The position numbers were made by a program, and so were the translations under genes. From Thermomonas sp. XSG (GTDB lineage: Bacteria; Pseudomonadota; Gammaproteobacteria; Xanthomonadales; Xanthomonadaceae): a DNA stretch of 64,000 nt. Below, in pieces: positions 1 to 9,001 of the stretch; positions within the stretch are counted from its first letter, which is position 1; each line of letters starts with the position of its first letter. The stretch is taken from NCBI RefSeq assembly GCF_014678725.1, contig NZ_CP061497.1, forward strand, positions 868,001-932,000. The letters run 5' to 3'. A model generated the notes under the pieces. It was not told where the DNA came from, did no database searches, and worked only from the letters and a program-made list of their open reading frames with translations.

Positions 1-197
1 AGGCCGGCATCCTCATCGGATGCGGATTAAGCGGTCCCGCCTTCGGCAACGGCGATTCCATGCCATGTGAGCATCCCTGCCCGTCGTTGCCACGCGCGGA
101 CCGCACCTGCGGTCTTTGACGGCTTCCGCTCGAGGACTCGAGCGGGGCCTTCAAAATTTCGAACCACCGCGTCGCCGGAGCGGCGCGGCGTGGAGCA
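1..197 (-). promoter_or_regulatory. rplA-rplJ spacer, possible L10 leader
   Basis: This stretch follows the rplA stop on the minus strand and would lead into rplJ outside the window. It contains several perfect inverted repeats: 7-12/18-23, 99-105/108-114 and 126-134/137-145. In gammaproteobacteria this spacer carries the L10 leader, an mRNA structure bound by L10(L12)4 for autoregulation of rplJL. The structured, gene-free character fits, but I cannot verify the L10 leader consensus by eye, and rplJ itself is not visible. Confidence 0.45.
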
Positions 198-896
198 TTA
201 CTTCAGGGTCAGCGAGGCCTGGTCCACGGTCACGCCGGGGCCCATGGTGGAGCTGATCGAGATCTTCTGCAGGTAGGTGCCCTTCGAAGTCGCCGGCTTG
301 GCCTTGATCAGGTCAAGCAGCAGCGCCTGCAGGTTGCCCTTCAGCGCATCGTTCTCGAAGCTGGCCTTGCCGATGGTGCAGTGGATGATGCCGGCCTTGT
401 CGGTGCGGTAGCGCACCTGGCCCGCCTTGGCGTTCTTGACCGCCTCGGCCGGGTTCGGCGACACGGTGCCGACCTTCGGGTTCGGCATCAGGCCGCGCGG
501 ACCCAGCACCTGGCCGAGCTTGCCGACCACGCGCATCGCGTCCGGGGTGGCGATGACCACGTCATAGTTCAGGTCGCCGGCGATCATCTTCTCCGCCAGC
601 TCGTCCATGCCCACCACGTCGGCACCAGCGGCTAGGGCTTCGTCAGCCTTGGCGCCGGCCGGGCAGAACACCGCCACGCGCACCGACTTGCCGGTACCGG
701 CCGGCAGCACGGTGGAACCGCGCACCTGCTGGTCGGACTTCTTGGCATCGACGCCAAGGCGCACGGCCACGTCGATCGCCTCGACGAACTTGGCGTTGCT
801 GTTGTCCTTGAGGATCTTCAGGGCTTCTTCGATAGCGTAAGCCTTGCCCGGGACGGTGGCGGCGAGGATCGCCTTCTGTCGCTTGTTCAGTGCCAT
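198..896 (-). CDS. rplA: 50S ribosomal protein L1
   Basis: Ribosomal protein L1 binds 23S rRNA at the L1 stalk and helps release deacylated tRNA from the E site. In many bacteria it also represses its own mRNA. The 232-residue product matches the usual length and carries typical L1 segments such as GRPGLMPNPK-like '[17 protein letters not shown]' in the middle and '[10 protein letters not shown]' near the C-terminus. The ATG lies 4 bases after the rplK stop, and the Shine-Dalgarno overlaps the end of rplK, so the two genes are co-translated. It is the last gene of the nusG-rplKA run visible here. Confidence 0.98.
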   Translation of the reverse strand: MALNKRQKAILAATVPGKAYAIEEALKILKDNSNAKFVEAIDVAVRLGVDAKKSDQQVRGSTVLPAGTGKSVRVAVFCPAGAKADEALAAGADVVGMDELAEKMIAGDLNYDVVIATPDAMRVVGKLGQVLGPRGLMPNPKVGTVSPNPAEAVKNAKAGQVRYRTDKAGIIHCTIGKASFENDALKGNLQALLLDLIKAKPATSKGTYLQKISISSTMGPGVTVDQASLTLK

Positions 897-900
897 TGTC

Positions 901-1329
901 TCAGCCCTCCACCGTCAGACCCATGGAACGGGCCGAGCCCGCGATCGTGCGCACCGCCGCGTCCAGATCGGCCGCGGTCAGGTCGGGCTCCTTCGCCTTG
1001 GCGATGTCTTCCAGCTGCGCGCGGGTGACCTTGCCCACCTTTTCGGTGTTCGGGCGCTTGGAGCCCGAGGTGACGCCCGCGGCCTTCTTCAGCAGCACGG
1101 TCGCCGGGGTGCTCTTGGTGACGAAGGTGAAGGTACGGTCCGAGTACGCGGTGATGATCACCGGCGTCGGCAGGCCCGGCTCCAGCTTGGAGGTCGCCGC
1201 GTTGAACGCCTTGCAGAACTCCATGATGTTCAGGCCGCGCTGACCCAGCGCGGGGCCGACGGGCGGCGAGGGGTTGGCCTGACCGGCCTTCACCTGCAGC
1301 TTGATGTAGCCGACTACTTTCTTTGCCAT
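901..1329 (-). CDS. rplK: 50S ribosomal protein L11
   Basis: L11 forms the GTPase-associated centre with L10/L12 and 23S rRNA helices 43/44, and it is needed for RelA activation. The 142-residue product begins [18 protein letters not shown] and contains the proline-rich '[16 protein letters not shown]' linker segment of the N-terminal domain, then the rRNA-binding C-terminal domain. A GGAG Shine-Dalgarno sits about 8 bases before the ATG. It is followed after 4 bases by rplA. A 216-base spacer separates it from nusG, so it may have its own promoter as in other gammaproteobacteria. Confidence 0.98.
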   Translation of the reverse strand: MAKKVVGYIKLQVKAGQANPSPPVGPALGQRGLNIMEFCKAFNAATSKLEPGLPTPVIITAYSDRTFTFVTKSTPATVLLKKAAGVTSGSKRPNTEKVGKVTRAQLEDIAKAKEPDLTAADLDAAVRTIAGSARSMGLTVEG

Positions 1330-1504
1330 TGGATTGTCTCCGGGTGCGAACGCCTGGGTTGCAGGCTCCCCATCGGACCGGGATCATCTTTATCGGAGGC
1401 GACGCGTCCCGGCGTCACGCCGCCACCTTTCATTCTTTTGCCGCTCGCGCCATCGACCACCCAGGGTGGCCGACACGCAACCAGCTCCCGCAAGGGAGCC
1501 GGTA

Positions 1505-1543
1505 ATCATAACAGATTTTCGGGGAGTCCCGCCAGAAGGCGGG
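1505..1543 (-). promoter_or_regulatory. hairpin after nusG and possible rplK -10 box
   Basis: Just after the nusG stop there is a 6-bp stem with an AGAA/TTCT loop (1528-1533/1538-1543) followed on the minus strand by GAAAATC. Next comes TATGAT (complement of 1505-1510), a near-consensus -10 box. I see no matching -35 at normal spacing. It may be a weak nusG attenuator/terminator joined to an rplKA promoter. The rest of the 1330-1545 spacer shows nothing I can name. Confidence 0.35.
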
Positions 1544-1545
1544 GA

Positions 1546-2133
1546 TCAGGCCTTTTCGACCTGGCCGAACTCCAGTTCCACCGGGGTCGAGCGGCCGAAG
1601 ATCAGCACCGCCACGCGCAGGCGGCTCTTCTCGTAGTTGATCTCTTCGACCACGCCATTGAAGTCGTTGAACGGACCATCGACCACGCGGACCATCTGGC
1701 CCGGCTCGAACAGGACCTTCGGCTTGGGCTTCTCCACGCCGTCCTGCACGCGCTGCAGGATGGCGTCGGCCTCGTCGTCACGGATCGGCAGCGGACGGTC
1801 GGCAGTGCCGCCGATGAAACCCATCACCTTGGGGGTTTCCTTGACCAGATGCCAGGACTCGCTATCCATGCGCGGAATGCCGTCTTCGTTGTGCGTCGCG
1901 ATCTGGACCAGCACATAGCCCGGGAAGAACTTGCGTTCGGAGCGGCGCTTCTGGCCGCCACGCATCTCCACGACCTCTTCGGTCGGGACCAGCACCTCGC
2001 CGAAGCGCTCCTGCATGTCCATGCGCACGATGCGGTCACGCAGCGCCTGCGCCACCGACTTCTCGAAGCCGGAATAGGCATGAACCACGTACCAGCGCTT
2101 ATGGACTTCGGAATTGCTCACTGGGGTCTCCAT
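1546..2133 (-). CDS. nusG: transcription termination/antitermination factor NusG
   Basis: NusG binds RNA polymerase through its N-terminal domain, and Rho or ribosomal S10 through its C-terminal KOW domain. The product shows the NGN signature '[18 protein letters not shown]' near the start, '[12 protein letters not shown]' in the middle, and a KOW segment '[20 protein letters not shown]'. The ATG at 2133 overlaps the secE stop by one base (TGATG) and gives 195 residues. A GTG at 2121 has a better-placed GGAG upstream and would give 191 residues, closer to the usual 180-185, so the exact start is uncertain. Confidence 0.96.
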   Translation of the reverse strand: METPVSNSEVHKRWYVVHAYSGFEKSVAQALRDRIVRMDMQERFGEVLVPTEEVVEMRGGQKRRSERKFFPGYVLVQIATHNEDGIPRMDSESWHLVKETPKVMGFIGGTADRPLPIRDDEADAILQRVQDGVEKPKPKVLFEPGQMVRVVDGPFNDFNGVVEEINYEKSRLRVAVLIFGRSTPVELEFGQVEKA

Positions 2134-2513
2134 CACGAACCGAGCAGCGCCTTCACGCTGAGCTGAATCACCCAGTCGAAAGCCGCGAGGATGAGGCTGA
2201 TGAGGATGACCGCAGCGATCACGACCCACATCGTACGGGTTGCTTCCTGGCGGGTCGGCCAGACCACCTTGCGCAGCTCGAAGCGGGACTCGGAGAGGAA
2301 GCCTCGGGTGCGATGACCCTTGGCAGTACCGAGGAAGACCGCCCCACCCAGCACCAAGCCGGCAACGATCGCGAGGATGCGCACGCCGGACGGCCAGGAA
2401 CCCTCGAACCAGTAGTAGGCGAAGATGCCCGCGATCACCAGCAGCAGGGCCGCGGCGTACTTGGCGATATCCCCGGCGCTGGCGGATTGGGTAGGCAGCG
2501 TATGGCTGGTCAA
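2133..2513 (-). CDS. secE: preprotein translocase subunit SecE
   Basis: SecE is the essential small clamp subunit of the SecYEG channel in the inner membrane. The 126-residue protein has three predicted membrane helices (about residues 18-36, 45-62 and 95-115), the enlarged gammaproteobacterial form. It also carries the conserved amphipathic segment '[16 protein letters not shown]' before the last helix. The only reasonable start is a TTG at 2513, because the nearby ATG at 2521 meets a stop after three codons. It lies between tRNA-Trp and nusG in the classic order. Confidence 0.93.
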   Translation of the reverse strand: MTSHTLPTQSASAGDIAKYAAALLLVIAGIFAYYWFEGSWPSGVRILAIVAGLVLGGAVFLGTAKGHRTRGFLSESRFELRKVVWPTRQEATRTMWVVIAAVILISLILAAFDWVIQLSVKALLGS

Positions 2514-2557
2514 GACGTCATCTCTCTACAGGAAATCCACGGCGGGAATCCCGCGAT

Positions 2558-2633
<76 letters not shown>

Positions 2634-2655
2634 ATCGAAAAACTTGTCGCTTCCG

Positions 2656-2688
2656 AAAAAGGCAACGGCGGCTTTCGCCGCCTGCCTT
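2656..2688 (-). terminator. Rho-independent terminator after tuf
   Basis: Read on the minus strand, AAGGCA and GGCGGC pair with GCCGCC and TGCCTT around a GAAA tetraloop, with a two-base bulge, and run into TTTTT. The stem is strong and GC-rich with a T tract. It sits between the tuf stop and tRNA-Trp, so it would end or attenuate the tRNA-tuf transcript before tRNA-Trp and secE-nusG. Confidence 0.85.
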
Positions 2689-2734
2689 CACCCCATCCCG
2701 CTCCTGCAGGCAGAAGCGGTGGAAACGCAGGGGC

Positions 2735-3925
2735 TTACTTGATGATCTTGGCCACCACGCCGGCGCCGACGGTGCGGCCGCCTTCGCGGATCGCGAAGCG
2801 CAGGCCTTCGTCCATCGCCACCGGGTTGATCAGCGTGACCACCATCTTCACGTTGTCGCCCGGCATCACCATCTCGGTGCCTTCCGGCAGCTGGCAGGCA
2901 CCGGTGATGTCGGTGGTGCGGAAGTAGAACTGCGGGCGGTAGCCCTTGAAGAACGGGGTATGACGGCCACCCTCGTCCTTCGACAGCACGTACACCTCGG
3001 CCTCGAACTCGGTGTGCGGGGTGATCGAACCCGGCTTGCACAGCACCTGACCGCGCTCCACGTCGTCACGCTTGGTGCCGCGCAGCAGCAGGCCCGCGTT
3101 GTCGCCCGCCTGGCCCTGGTCCAGCAGCTTGCGGAACATTTCCACGCCGGTCACGGTGGTCTTCTGGGTCGGACGGATACCGACGATCTCGATTTCGTCA
3201 CCAACCTTGATGATGCCGCGCTCGATACGGCCGGTCACCACGGTGCCGCGACCCGAGATCGAGAACACGTCTTCCACCGGCATCAGGAACGGCTTGTCGA
3301 TGTCGCGCTGCGGCTCCGGGATCCAACTGTCCAGCGCATCCACCAGCTTGATGATCGCCGGCACGCCGATCTCGCTCTGGTCGCCTTCCAGCGCCAGACG
3401 GGCCGAACCCGCAATGATCGGGGTGTCGTCGCCCGGGAAGTCGTACTTCGACAGCAGCTCGCGCACTTCCATCTCGACCAGCTCGAGCAGCTCGGCGTCG
3501 TCCACCATGTCGGCCTTGTTCAGGAACACGACGATGTACGGCACGCCCACCTGGCGCGACAGCAGGATGTGCTCGCGGGTCTGCGGCATCGGGCCGTCAG
3601 CCGCCGAGCACACCAGGATCGCGCCGTCCATCTGCGCCGCACCCGTGATCATGTTCTTCACGTAGTCGGCGTGCCCCGGGCAGTCGACGTGCGCGTAGTG
3701 GCGGGTCGGGCTTTCGTACTCGACGTGCGCCGTCGAGATCGTGATGCCGCGCGCCTTCTCTTCCGGCGCCGCGTCGATCGCGTCATAGCCCTTGAACTCA
3801 CCGCCGAAACGCTCCGCGCCCACCTTCGTCAGCGCCGCCGTCAGCGTCGTCTTGCCGTGGTCAACGTGACCGATCGTGCCCACGTTCACGTGGGGCTTGG
3901 TGCGCTCGAACTTACCCTTTGCCAT
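2735..3925 (-). CDS. tuf: elongation factor Tu
   Basis: EF-Tu carries aminoacyl-tRNA to the ribosomal A site as a GTP complex. All GTPase motifs are present: P-loop GHVDHGKT at residues 19-26, DCPGHADY around 81-88, NKAD around 136-139 and the SA(R) region near 174. The beta-barrel domains 2 and 3 follow, to 396 residues, the normal bacterial length. The gene follows tRNA-Tyr, tRNA-Gly and tRNA-Thr on the same strand, as in the E. coli tufB operon. Bacteria of this group often have a second tuf copy elsewhere, which is not in this window. Confidence 0.99.
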   Translation of the reverse strand: MAKGKFERTKPHVNVGTIGHVDHGKTTLTAALTKVGAERFGGEFKGYDAIDAAPEEKARGITISTAHVEYESPTRHYAHVDCPGHADYVKNMITGAAQMDGAILVCSAADGPMPQTREHILLSRQVGVPYIVVFLNKADMVDDAELLELVEMEVRELLSKYDFPGDDTPIIAGSARLALEGDQSEIGVPAIIKLVDALDSWIPEPQRDIDKPFLMPVEDVFSISGRGTVVTGRIERGIIKVGDEIEIVGIRPTQKTTVTGVEMFRKLLDQGQAGDNAGLLLRGTKRDDVERGQVLCKPGSITPHTEFEAEVYVLSKDEGGRHTPFFKGYRPQFYFRTTDITGACQLPEGTEMVMPGDNVKMVVTLINPVAMDEGLRFAIREGGRTVGAGVVAKIIK

Positions 3926-3977
3926 GGCTGCGTCTCGCTGGAGTTTGCCTGCCGGAGCAGGCGTGGGATTGCGAATA

Positions 3978-4053
3978 TGGTGCTCACGAATGGAATCGAA
4001 CCATCGACCTCCTCCTTACCAAGGAGGTGCTCTACCGACTGAGCTACGTGAGC
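3978..4053 (-). tRNA. tRNA-Thr (GGT anticodon)
   Basis: Cloverleaf with acceptor stem GCTCACG (4047-4053) pairing 3982-3988. The anticodon stem CTCCT/AGGAG encloses TTGGTAA, so the anticodon is GGT (threonine). The T arm reads GGTTCGATTCC. The encoded CCA end is the complement of 3978-3980. It lies directly upstream of tuf, co-transcribed. Confidence 0.97.
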
Positions 4054-4089
4054 AGGTTTTACGACAGAACCGCGCGCTGGAAGCAATGG

Positions 4090-4163
4090 TGGAGCGGGAG
4101 ACGGGAATCGAACCCGCGCTAGTAGCTTGGAAGGCTACAGTTCTACCATTGAACTACTCCCGC
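4090..4163 (-). tRNA. tRNA-Gly (TCC anticodon)
   Basis: Cloverleaf with acceptor stem GCGGGAG/CTCCCGC, anticodon loop CTTCCAA (anticodon TCC, glycine), a GGTTCGATTCC T arm and an encoded CCA. It is the second tRNA in the tRNA-Tyr/Gly/Thr-tuf unit. Confidence 0.97.
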
Positions 4164-4249
4164 GCCGGGAGCCCTGCCTTGCTGCACCCCCGGCTGGTAA
4201 GGCCGGCGGCTTGACTCTTCAACTTCCCGGCTCCGCACGCGGAGCCGAA

Positions 4250-4335
4250 TGGTGGAGGGAGGTGGATTCGAACCACCGAAGGCGTAAGCCAGCAGATTTA
4301 CAGTCTGCCCCCGTTGGCCGCTTGGGTATCCCTCC
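4250..4335 (-). tRNA. tRNA-Tyr (GTA anticodon)
   Basis: An 86-base class II tRNA with a long variable arm. The acceptor stem is GGAGGGA/TCCCTCC, the anticodon loop CTGTAAA gives GTA (tyrosine), and CCA is encoded. It is the first gene of the tRNA-tuf transcription unit, downstream of a strong promoter. Confidence 0.97.
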
Positions 4336-4381
4336 GTTCTTTCCTCGTTGAAAGACGGCGAAGCCCCTCAAAGAGCCCGTT

Positions 4382-4410
4382 ATTCTGGCCGTCACTTTCG
4401 ATTGTGTCAA
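4382..4410 (-). promoter_or_regulatory. sigma-70 promoter of the tRNA-tuf operon
   Basis: On the minus strand a perfect -35 TTGACA (complement of 4405-4410) is followed after exactly 17 bases by CAGAAT (complement of 4382-4387). Downstream is a GC-rich discriminator (GGGCTC), as expected for stable-RNA promoters under stringent control. A/T-rich sequence (runs of T and A around 4414-4428) upstream of -35 could act as an UP element. This is the best consensus promoter in the window. Confidence 0.85.
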
Positions 4411-4445
4411 CGGCTTTTTTGCAAAAAAATCCGAATCCTGCTCTT

Positions 4446-4462
4446 GCCCGCCAGCGGCGGGC
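4446..4462 (-). terminator. hairpin after ychF
   Basis: A 7-bp GC stem (4446-4452/4456-4462) lies just after the ychF stop. The nearest T run on the minus strand is about 17 bases further on, so it is a weak candidate terminator, separating ychF from the tRNA-tuf promoter. Confidence 0.4.
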
Positions 4463-4471
4463 CCGGCCGGC

Positions 4472-5563
4472 TCAGACGTTGAAGCGGAAGTGCAGGATGT
4501 CGCCTTCCTGGACGCGATACTCCTTGCCCTCCAGGCGCAGGCGCCCGGCATCACGGGCGCCCGCTTCACCGCGGTACTTGATGAAGTCGTCGTAGCCGAT
4601 GGTTTCGGCGCGGATGAAGCCCTTCTCGAAGTCGGTGTGGATCACTGCCGCCGCCTGCGGCGCGGTGGAGCCCGCCTTGACCGTCCACGCGCGCACCTCC
4701 TTGACCCCGGCGGTGAAGTAGGTCTGCAGGCCCAGCAGCGCGTACGCGGCGCGGATCACCCGGTTCAGGCCCGGCTCCTCAAGCCCGAGGTCGGTGAGGA
4801 AGGCATCGCGATCGGCATCGTCGAGCTGGCTCAGCTCTTCCTCGATCGCCGCGCATACCGGCACCACCTGCGACCCTTCCGCCTGCGCGCGGGCGCGCAC
4901 GGCATCCAGGTGCGGGTTGTCGGCGAAACCATCCTCGAGCACGTTGGCGACGTACATCACCGGCTTCAGGGTGAGCAGGAACAACTCGCGGATGACCGCC
5001 TTCTGCTCCTCGTCCAGCTCCACCGTGCGAGCGGCCTTGCCTTCATCCAGCGCGGCGCGGAGCTTACCGAGCACCTCGATCTTGGCCTTGGCGTCCTTGT
5101 CACCACCCTTGGCCACGCGCTCGTATCGGGCGATCGCCTTGTCCACCGACTCGAGATCGGCCAGCGCCAGCTCGGTGTCGATGGTCTCGATGTCGGCGAT
5201 CGGGTCGATGCGGTTGTTGACGTGGATGACGTCATCGTTCTCGAAGCAGCGCACCACGTGGCAGATCGCATCGACCTCGCGGATGTGGGCCAGGAACTTG
5301 TTGCCCAGGCCCTCGCCGCTGGCCGCGCCGGCCACCAGGCCCGCGATGTCGACGAACTCCACCGCGGTCGGTATGACCTTCTGCGGATTGATGATTTCGG
5401 CAAGCGCACCCAGCCGCGGGTCCGGCACCGGCACCACGCCCACGTTCGGCTCGATGGTGCAGAACGGGAAGTTGGCGGCGGCGATGCCGGCCTTGGTCAG
5501 CGCGTTGAACAGGGTGGACTTGCCGACGTTCGGCAGTCCGACGATGCCGCATTTGATGCCCAT
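4472..5563 (-). CDS. ychF: redox-regulated ATPase YchF (Obg family)
   Basis: YchF/OLA1 is an Obg-family P-loop protein that prefers ATP, binds ribosomes and modulates translation and stress responses. The 363-residue product, the usual length, has the P-loop GLPNVGKST at residues 9-17, '[20 protein letters not shown]' as switch II region, a coiled insertion, and a C-terminal TGS domain ending '[15 protein letters not shown]'. I chose the ATG at 5563 (MGIKCGIVG) over an in-frame start 22 codons upstream because that extra stretch is encoded by the intergenic repeat. pth lies upstream on the same strand, the common pth-ychF pair. Confidence 0.97.
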   Translation of the reverse strand: MGIKCGIVGLPNVGKSTLFNALTKAGIAAANFPFCTIEPNVGVVPVPDPRLGALAEIINPQKVIPTAVEFVDIAGLVAGAASGEGLGNKFLAHIREVDAICHVVRCFENDDVIHVNNRIDPIADIETIDTELALADLESVDKAIARYERVAKGGDKDAKAKIEVLGKLRAALDEGKAARTVELDEEQKAVIRELFLLTLKPVMYVANVLEDGFADNPHLDAVRARAQAEGSQVVPVCAAIEEELSQLDDADRDAFLTDLGLEEPGLNRVIRAAYALLGLQTYFTAGVKEVRAWTVKAGSTAPQAAAVIHTDFEKGFIRAETIGYDDFIKYRGEAGARDAGRLRLEGKEYRVQEGDILHFRFNV

Positions 5564-5586
5564 GGGGGATCCGTGGTTCGGGATTC

Positions 5587-5626
5587 GTGATTGCCGATTC
5601 GACGCTTCCGCCGAATCGGCAATCAC
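5587..5626. repeat. 15-bp perfect inverted repeat between pth and ychF
   Basis: Bases 5587-5601 and 5612-5626 are a perfect 15-bp inverted repeat with a 10-base loop. Both arms are built of GATT/AATC units, and further AATC-type copies flank it (about 5567-5586 and 5627-5640). GATTC-rich intergenic repeats of this sort are common in Xanthomonadaceae genomes. It could be a REP-like element or an mRNA-stabilising structure. Confidence 0.75.
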
Positions 5627-5636
5627 CAATCGCCAA

Positions 5637-6218
5637 TCACGGCGCGGGCGTGTGCAGCCGGGTCATCGCATCCATGAAGTTGCCCTGCACTGCCATGGGC
5701 AGCACGTCGGCGGCATTGCCGATCGCACGCAGGATCAACGCCTCGTCGGCCGTACCGGGACGCCCCAGCACCCAGGGCGTGACCTTGTCCTTGTGGCCGG
5801 GGTGGCCGATACCGATGCGCAGGCGGTGGAACTTGCCGTGGCCAAGCAGGCGGATGGTGTCGCGCAGGCCGTTCTGGCCGCCGTGGCCACCATCGAACTT
5901 GAGCCGCGCCACGCCGGGCGGCAGGTCCAGTTCGTCGTGCACGACCAGCATTTCCTCTGGCTCGATCTTCCAGTAGCGCAGCGCCGCGGTGATGGACTTG
6001 CCACTGGCGTTCATGAACGTGGCAGGACGCAGCAGCCACACCGGCTCACCGGCCACCACGATCCTGGCGGTTTCGCCTAACAGCTTGCTTTCCAGGCCGA
6101 AACGCACGCCATCGGCCTGCGCCAGCGCGTCAATAAACCAGAACCCGGCGTTGTGCCGGGTTCGGGCGTGTTCGGCACCGGGGTTGCCCAGCCCGACGAT
6201 GAGGCGAAGACCAGCCAT
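5637..6218 (-). CDS. pth: peptidyl-tRNA hydrolase
   Basis: Pth cleaves the ester bond of peptidyl-tRNA released from stalled ribosomes and so recycles tRNA. The 193-residue product has the family N-terminus '[20 protein letters not shown]' with Asn12 and the catalytic His22. It also has '[11 protein letters not shown]' with the conserved Asp and '[11 protein letters not shown]' as the substrate-binding loop. A GGAG precedes the ATG. It stands between rplY and ychF on the minus strand, a conserved arrangement in gammaproteobacteria. Confidence 0.98.
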   Translation of the reverse strand: MAGLRLIVGLGNPGAEHARTRHNAGFWFIDALAQADGVRFGLESKLLGETARIVVAGEPVWLLRPATFMNASGKSITAALRYWKIEPEEMLVVHDELDLPPGVARLKFDGGHGGQNGLRDTIRLLGHGKFHRLRIGIGHPGHKDKVTPWVLGRPGTADEALILRAIGNAADVLPMAVQGNFMDAMTRLHTPAP

Positions 6219-6240
6219 CGGAACGACTCCGTTCCCGCGA

Positions 6241-6268
6241 CGTCATCCCCGCTGATGCGGGGATGACG
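6241..6268. repeat. 12-bp perfect hairpin between rplY and pth
   Basis: CGTCATCCCCGC (6241-6252) and its exact complement (6257-6268) enclose a TGAT tetraloop. The sequence resembles the widespread short CGTCATYCCCGC...GCGGGRATGACG intergenic repeats found in many proteobacteria. No T tract follows on either strand, so an mRNA structure or dispersed repeat is more likely than an intrinsic terminator. Confidence 0.7.
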
Positions 6269-6280
6269 CGCGGCGCGGAA

Positions 6281-6934
6281 TTACTTGTCTTCCTTCTTGG
6301 CAGCCTTGGTCGCCGGCACTTCGGCGGCTTCCGGCGCAGCGACTTCTTCCACTTCTTCCTTGCCGTGCTTGGCGACCACGACGGCGACGTCGTGCTCCTT
6401 GCCCAGCTTCAGGGCCGGGATTTCCACGCCGGCCGGCAGCTTGAGGTCGGACAGGTGCACCACCGCACCCACGGCGAGGTCGCCGAGGTCGACTTCGATG
6501 GCTTCCGGCAGGTCCTTCGGCAGGCAGGCCACTTCGACTTCGGTCAGCTCGTGCATGATCACCACGCCACCGGTCTTGCCGGCCGGGGACTTCTCCTGGT
6601 TCAGGAAGTGCAGCTGGACCTTGGTGCGCAGCGCCTGGCTGGCGTCCACGCGCTGGAAGTCCAGGTGCATGATCAGCTGCTTGTACGGATGGCGCTGCAT
6701 GTCGCGCAGGAGCACCTGCTCGACCTTGCCGTCGATGTCCAGGCTCAGGATCGACGAGTAGAACCACTCGTGGTGGCTGGCCAGCCAGATCGCCTCATGC
6801 TCGATCTGGATGGCCTGCGGGGCGGCGCTGCCGCCGTAGACGATGGCCGGCAGCTGGGCGGCACGACGCAGGCGGCGGCTCGCACCCTTACCCTCGACGT
6901 TGCGGCCGGTGGCCTTGATGGTGTGTTCGGACAT
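6281..6934 (-). CDS. rplY: 50S ribosomal protein L25 (Ctc form)
   Basis: L25 binds 5S rRNA. The 217-residue product is the long Ctc form: an N-terminal 5S-binding domain of about 95 residues ('RRAAQLPAIVYGG') and a C-terminal beta domain ('VEIPALKLGKEHDVAVVVAK'). It ends in an acidic/lysine-rich tail (AAKKEDK), unlike the short 94-residue E. coli protein. It is located between prs and pth, the normal position for this family. Confidence 0.97.
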   Translation of the reverse strand: MSEHTIKATGRNVEGKGASRRLRRAAQLPAIVYGGSAAPQAIQIEHEAIWLASHHEWFYSSILSLDIDGKVEQVLLRDMQRHPYKQLIMHLDFQRVDASQALRTKVQLHFLNQEKSPAGKTGGVVIMHELTEVEVACLPKDLPEAIEVDLGDLAVGAVVHLSDLKLPAGVEIPALKLGKEHDVAVVVAKHGKEEVEEVAAPEAAEVPATKAAKKEDK

Positions 6935-6983
6935 GGCAATGACTCACTTCTGTTGCGATGGAACCGCCTCGCGGCGGTGGAAA

Positions 6984-7007
6984 CACTCACCCGCGACCAG
7001 GTGAGTG
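6984..7007 (-). terminator. hairpin between prs and rplY
   Basis: An 8-bp perfect stem (6984-6991/7000-7007) with an 8-base loop is followed on the minus strand by TTT. It lies between the prs stop and rplY and may be an attenuator, stabiliser or weak terminator. Confidence 0.4.
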
Positions 7008-7046
7008 GAATGCCCCGCCGGCAGGCCGGCGACGCGGATGGGGATG

Positions 7047-8006
7047 TCAGTCGACGTACAGCGAGCTGACCGATTCGCCGAACGCCATCCGGCGGATGGT
7101 TTCGGCCAGCAGTTCGGCCACGCTGAGCTGGCGGATCTTGCTGCAGGCCTTCGCGGCCGGCGACAGCGCGATGGTGTCGGTGACGACCAGCTCGTCGAGC
7201 GACGACTTGTTGAGGTTGTCCAGCGCCGCACCGGACAGCACCGGGTGCACGCAATAGGCAACGACCTTGCGCGCGCCGCGCTCCTTCAGCGCGTTGGCGG
7301 CGGCGCACAGGGTGCCGGCGGTGTCGACGATGTCGTCGACCAGCACGCAGGTCTTGCCCTCGACGTCACCGATGATGTTCATCACCGTGGCGACGTTGGC
7401 GCGCGGGCGGCGCTTGTCGATGATGGCGAGCTCGGCATCGTCCAGGCGCTTGGCGATGGCGCGCGCGCGCACCACGCCACCGACGTCCGGCGACACCACG
7501 ATGACGTTGTCGGTGCCGTGCACGCGCCAGATGTCGGCCAGCAGCAGCGGCGAGGCATAGACGTTGTCCACCGGGCAATCGAAGAAGCCCTGGATCTGGT
7601 CGGCGTGCAGGTCGACGGTGAGCACGCGGTCGGTGTCCACCGCGCCGAACATCTTGGCCGCCACCTTGGCGGTGATCGGCACGCGCGAAGAACGCGGGCG
7701 GCGGTCCTGGCGGGCATAGCCGAAGTACGGTACCACCGCGGTGACGCTGGATGCCGAAGCGCGCTTGAGCGCGTCGATCAGCACCAGCAGCTCCATGAAA
7801 TTCTCGGCGCTCGGCGCGTTGGTCGGCTGGATGACGTATACCTCCTGCCGGCGCACGCTCTCCTCGATCTCCACCTGCACCTCGCCGTCGGAGAAGCGGC
7901 TGATCAGGGCCTTGCCCGGACGCACCCCCAGCTCGCGGCAGACCGCGTCGGCCAGCGGCTTGTTGGCGTTGCCCGAGAAAACCAGCAAGTTGGGATTGTC
8001 TTGCAT
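7047..8006 (-). CDS. prs: ribose-phosphate pyrophosphokinase
   Basis: Prs converts ribose 5-phosphate and ATP to PRPP, the precursor of nucleotides, histidine and tryptophan. The 319-residue protein has the family start '[16 protein letters not shown]', the '[16 protein letters not shown]' flexible loop, the metal/PRPP site '[17 protein letters not shown]', and the PRPP-binding motif '[13 protein letters not shown]'. The start ATG follows tRNA-Gln by 48 bases on the same strand, with no clear Shine-Dalgarno. PRPP synthase next to ispE and tRNA-Gln is standard in gammaproteobacteria. Confidence 0.98.
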   Translation of the reverse strand: MQDNPNLLVFSGNANKPLADAVCRELGVRPGKALISRFSDGEVQVEIEESVRRQEVYVIQPTNAPSAENFMELLVLIDALKRASASSVTAVVPYFGYARQDRRPRSSRVPITAKVAAKMFGAVDTDRVLTVDLHADQIQGFFDCPVDNVYASPLLLADIWRVHGTDNVIVVSPDVGGVVRARAIAKRLDDAELAIIDKRRPRANVATVMNIIGDVEGKTCVLVDDIVDTAGTLCAAANALKERGARKVVAYCVHPVLSGAALDNLNKSSLDELVVTDTIALSPAAKACSKIRQLSVAELLAETIRRMAFGESVSSLYVD

Positions 8007-8054
8007 TGTGGTGGCCGCGTTGGAGGGCGATGGACGACGCGCGGGAGCGCGGGT

Positions 8055-8130
8055 TGGCAGGGGCGGAAGGATTCGAACCTACGAATGCCGGGATCAAAAC
8101 CCGGTGCCTTAACCACTTGGCGACGCCCCT
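8055..8130 (-). tRNA. tRNA-Gln (TTG anticodon)
   Basis: Cloverleaf on the minus strand: acceptor AGGGGCG (8124-8130) pairs with 8059-8065, anticodon stem CCGGG/CCCGG, loop TTTTGAT (anticodon TTG, glutamine), T arm GGTTCGAATCC and encoded CCA. Its first two bases are the last two bases of the ispE TAG stop codon, so the mature 5' end must be cut out of the ispE mRNA. Confidence 0.97.
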
Positions 8131-9001
8131 AGTGATGCTGCTCCACTGCATCCAGCAGCGGCGACCGTTCCGCGCCACGCGCCACCCAGGCATGCATGCC
8201 CGGCGGCAGCGCCGCCAGCGCCGCTTCGGCGGAACCGCGATCCGCGAATTCCACGAAACAACCGCTGCCCGAACCCGTCAAACGCGGCCTGCCGACGCGC
8301 GCAAGCGCCTCGAACACGGCCTCAACGGCCGGTTCGCGGCGACGCAGCACCGGCTCGAACGCATTGCCGAGCACAGCTCCGGAAAGGAAGCCCGCTATTG
8401 TCACGGGTGGCGCATCCCGCGTCAAATCAGGGGCTTGGAACAACGCCGCGGTGGCGGCATGCACCCCCGGGGAAGCCAGCAGGTACCACGCGGGCGGCAA
8501 CTCGATCGGGACCAGCCGCTCGCCGACGCCTTCCGCCCAAGCATTGCGGCCGCGCACGAACACCGGCACGTCCGCGCCCAGATGCTGTCCCAGTGCGGCC
8601 AACCGCGCTTCCCCCAGCCGCAGGCCCCACAGACGGTCGAGGCCGACCAGCACGCTGGCCGCGTCGGAGGAACCGCCGCCGAATCCGCCACCCATCGGAA
8701 TCCTCTTTTCGATTCCAATGTCGACACCTTGCGAGGAATTGGACTCTTTTTTCAGCAAAATCGCAGCACGCACCATCAGATCGTCGGCTTCCGCGACCCC
8801 GCTTGCACCGCCGCCAATGCGGGCGATCACGCCATCGGTGCGCGGGCGCAGATGGACCGTATCGCCCCAATCGAGCAGGCGGAACACGGTCTGCAGCTCG
8901 TGATACCCGTCGGCGCGCCGTCCCGTGATGTGCAGGAACAGGTTCAGCTTGGCCGGTGCGGGCCACGCGGTCCAGCCTTCCGATGCACCGAGAGCGGTCA
9001 T
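8129..9001 (-). CDS. ispE: 4-diphosphocytidyl-2-C-methyl-D-erythritol kinase
   Basis: IspE is a GHMP kinase that phosphorylates CDP-methylerythritol in the MEP isoprenoid pathway. The product has '[21 protein letters not shown]' split over the substrate site and the ATP loop '[14 protein letters not shown]'. The chosen ATG at 9001 overlaps the lolB stop as ATGA and gives 290 residues. An upstream start at 9013 would add four. The TAG stop reaches into tRNA-Gln by two bases. It is translationally coupled to lolB and the TPR gene upstream. Confidence 0.96.
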   Translation of the reverse strand: MTALGASEGWTAWPAPAKLNLFLHITGRRADGYHELQTVFRLLDWGDTVHLRPRTDGVIARIGGGASGVAEADDLMVRAAILLKKESNSSQGVDIGIEKRIPMGGGFGGGSSDAASVLVGLDRLWGLRLGEARLAALGQHLGADVPVFVRGRNAWAEGVGERLVPIELPPAWYLLASPGVHAATAALFQAPDLTRDAPPVTIAGFLSGAVLGNAFEPVLRRREPAVEAVFEALARVGRPRLTGSGSGCFVEFADRGSAEAALAALPPGMHAWVARGAERSPLLDAVEQHH

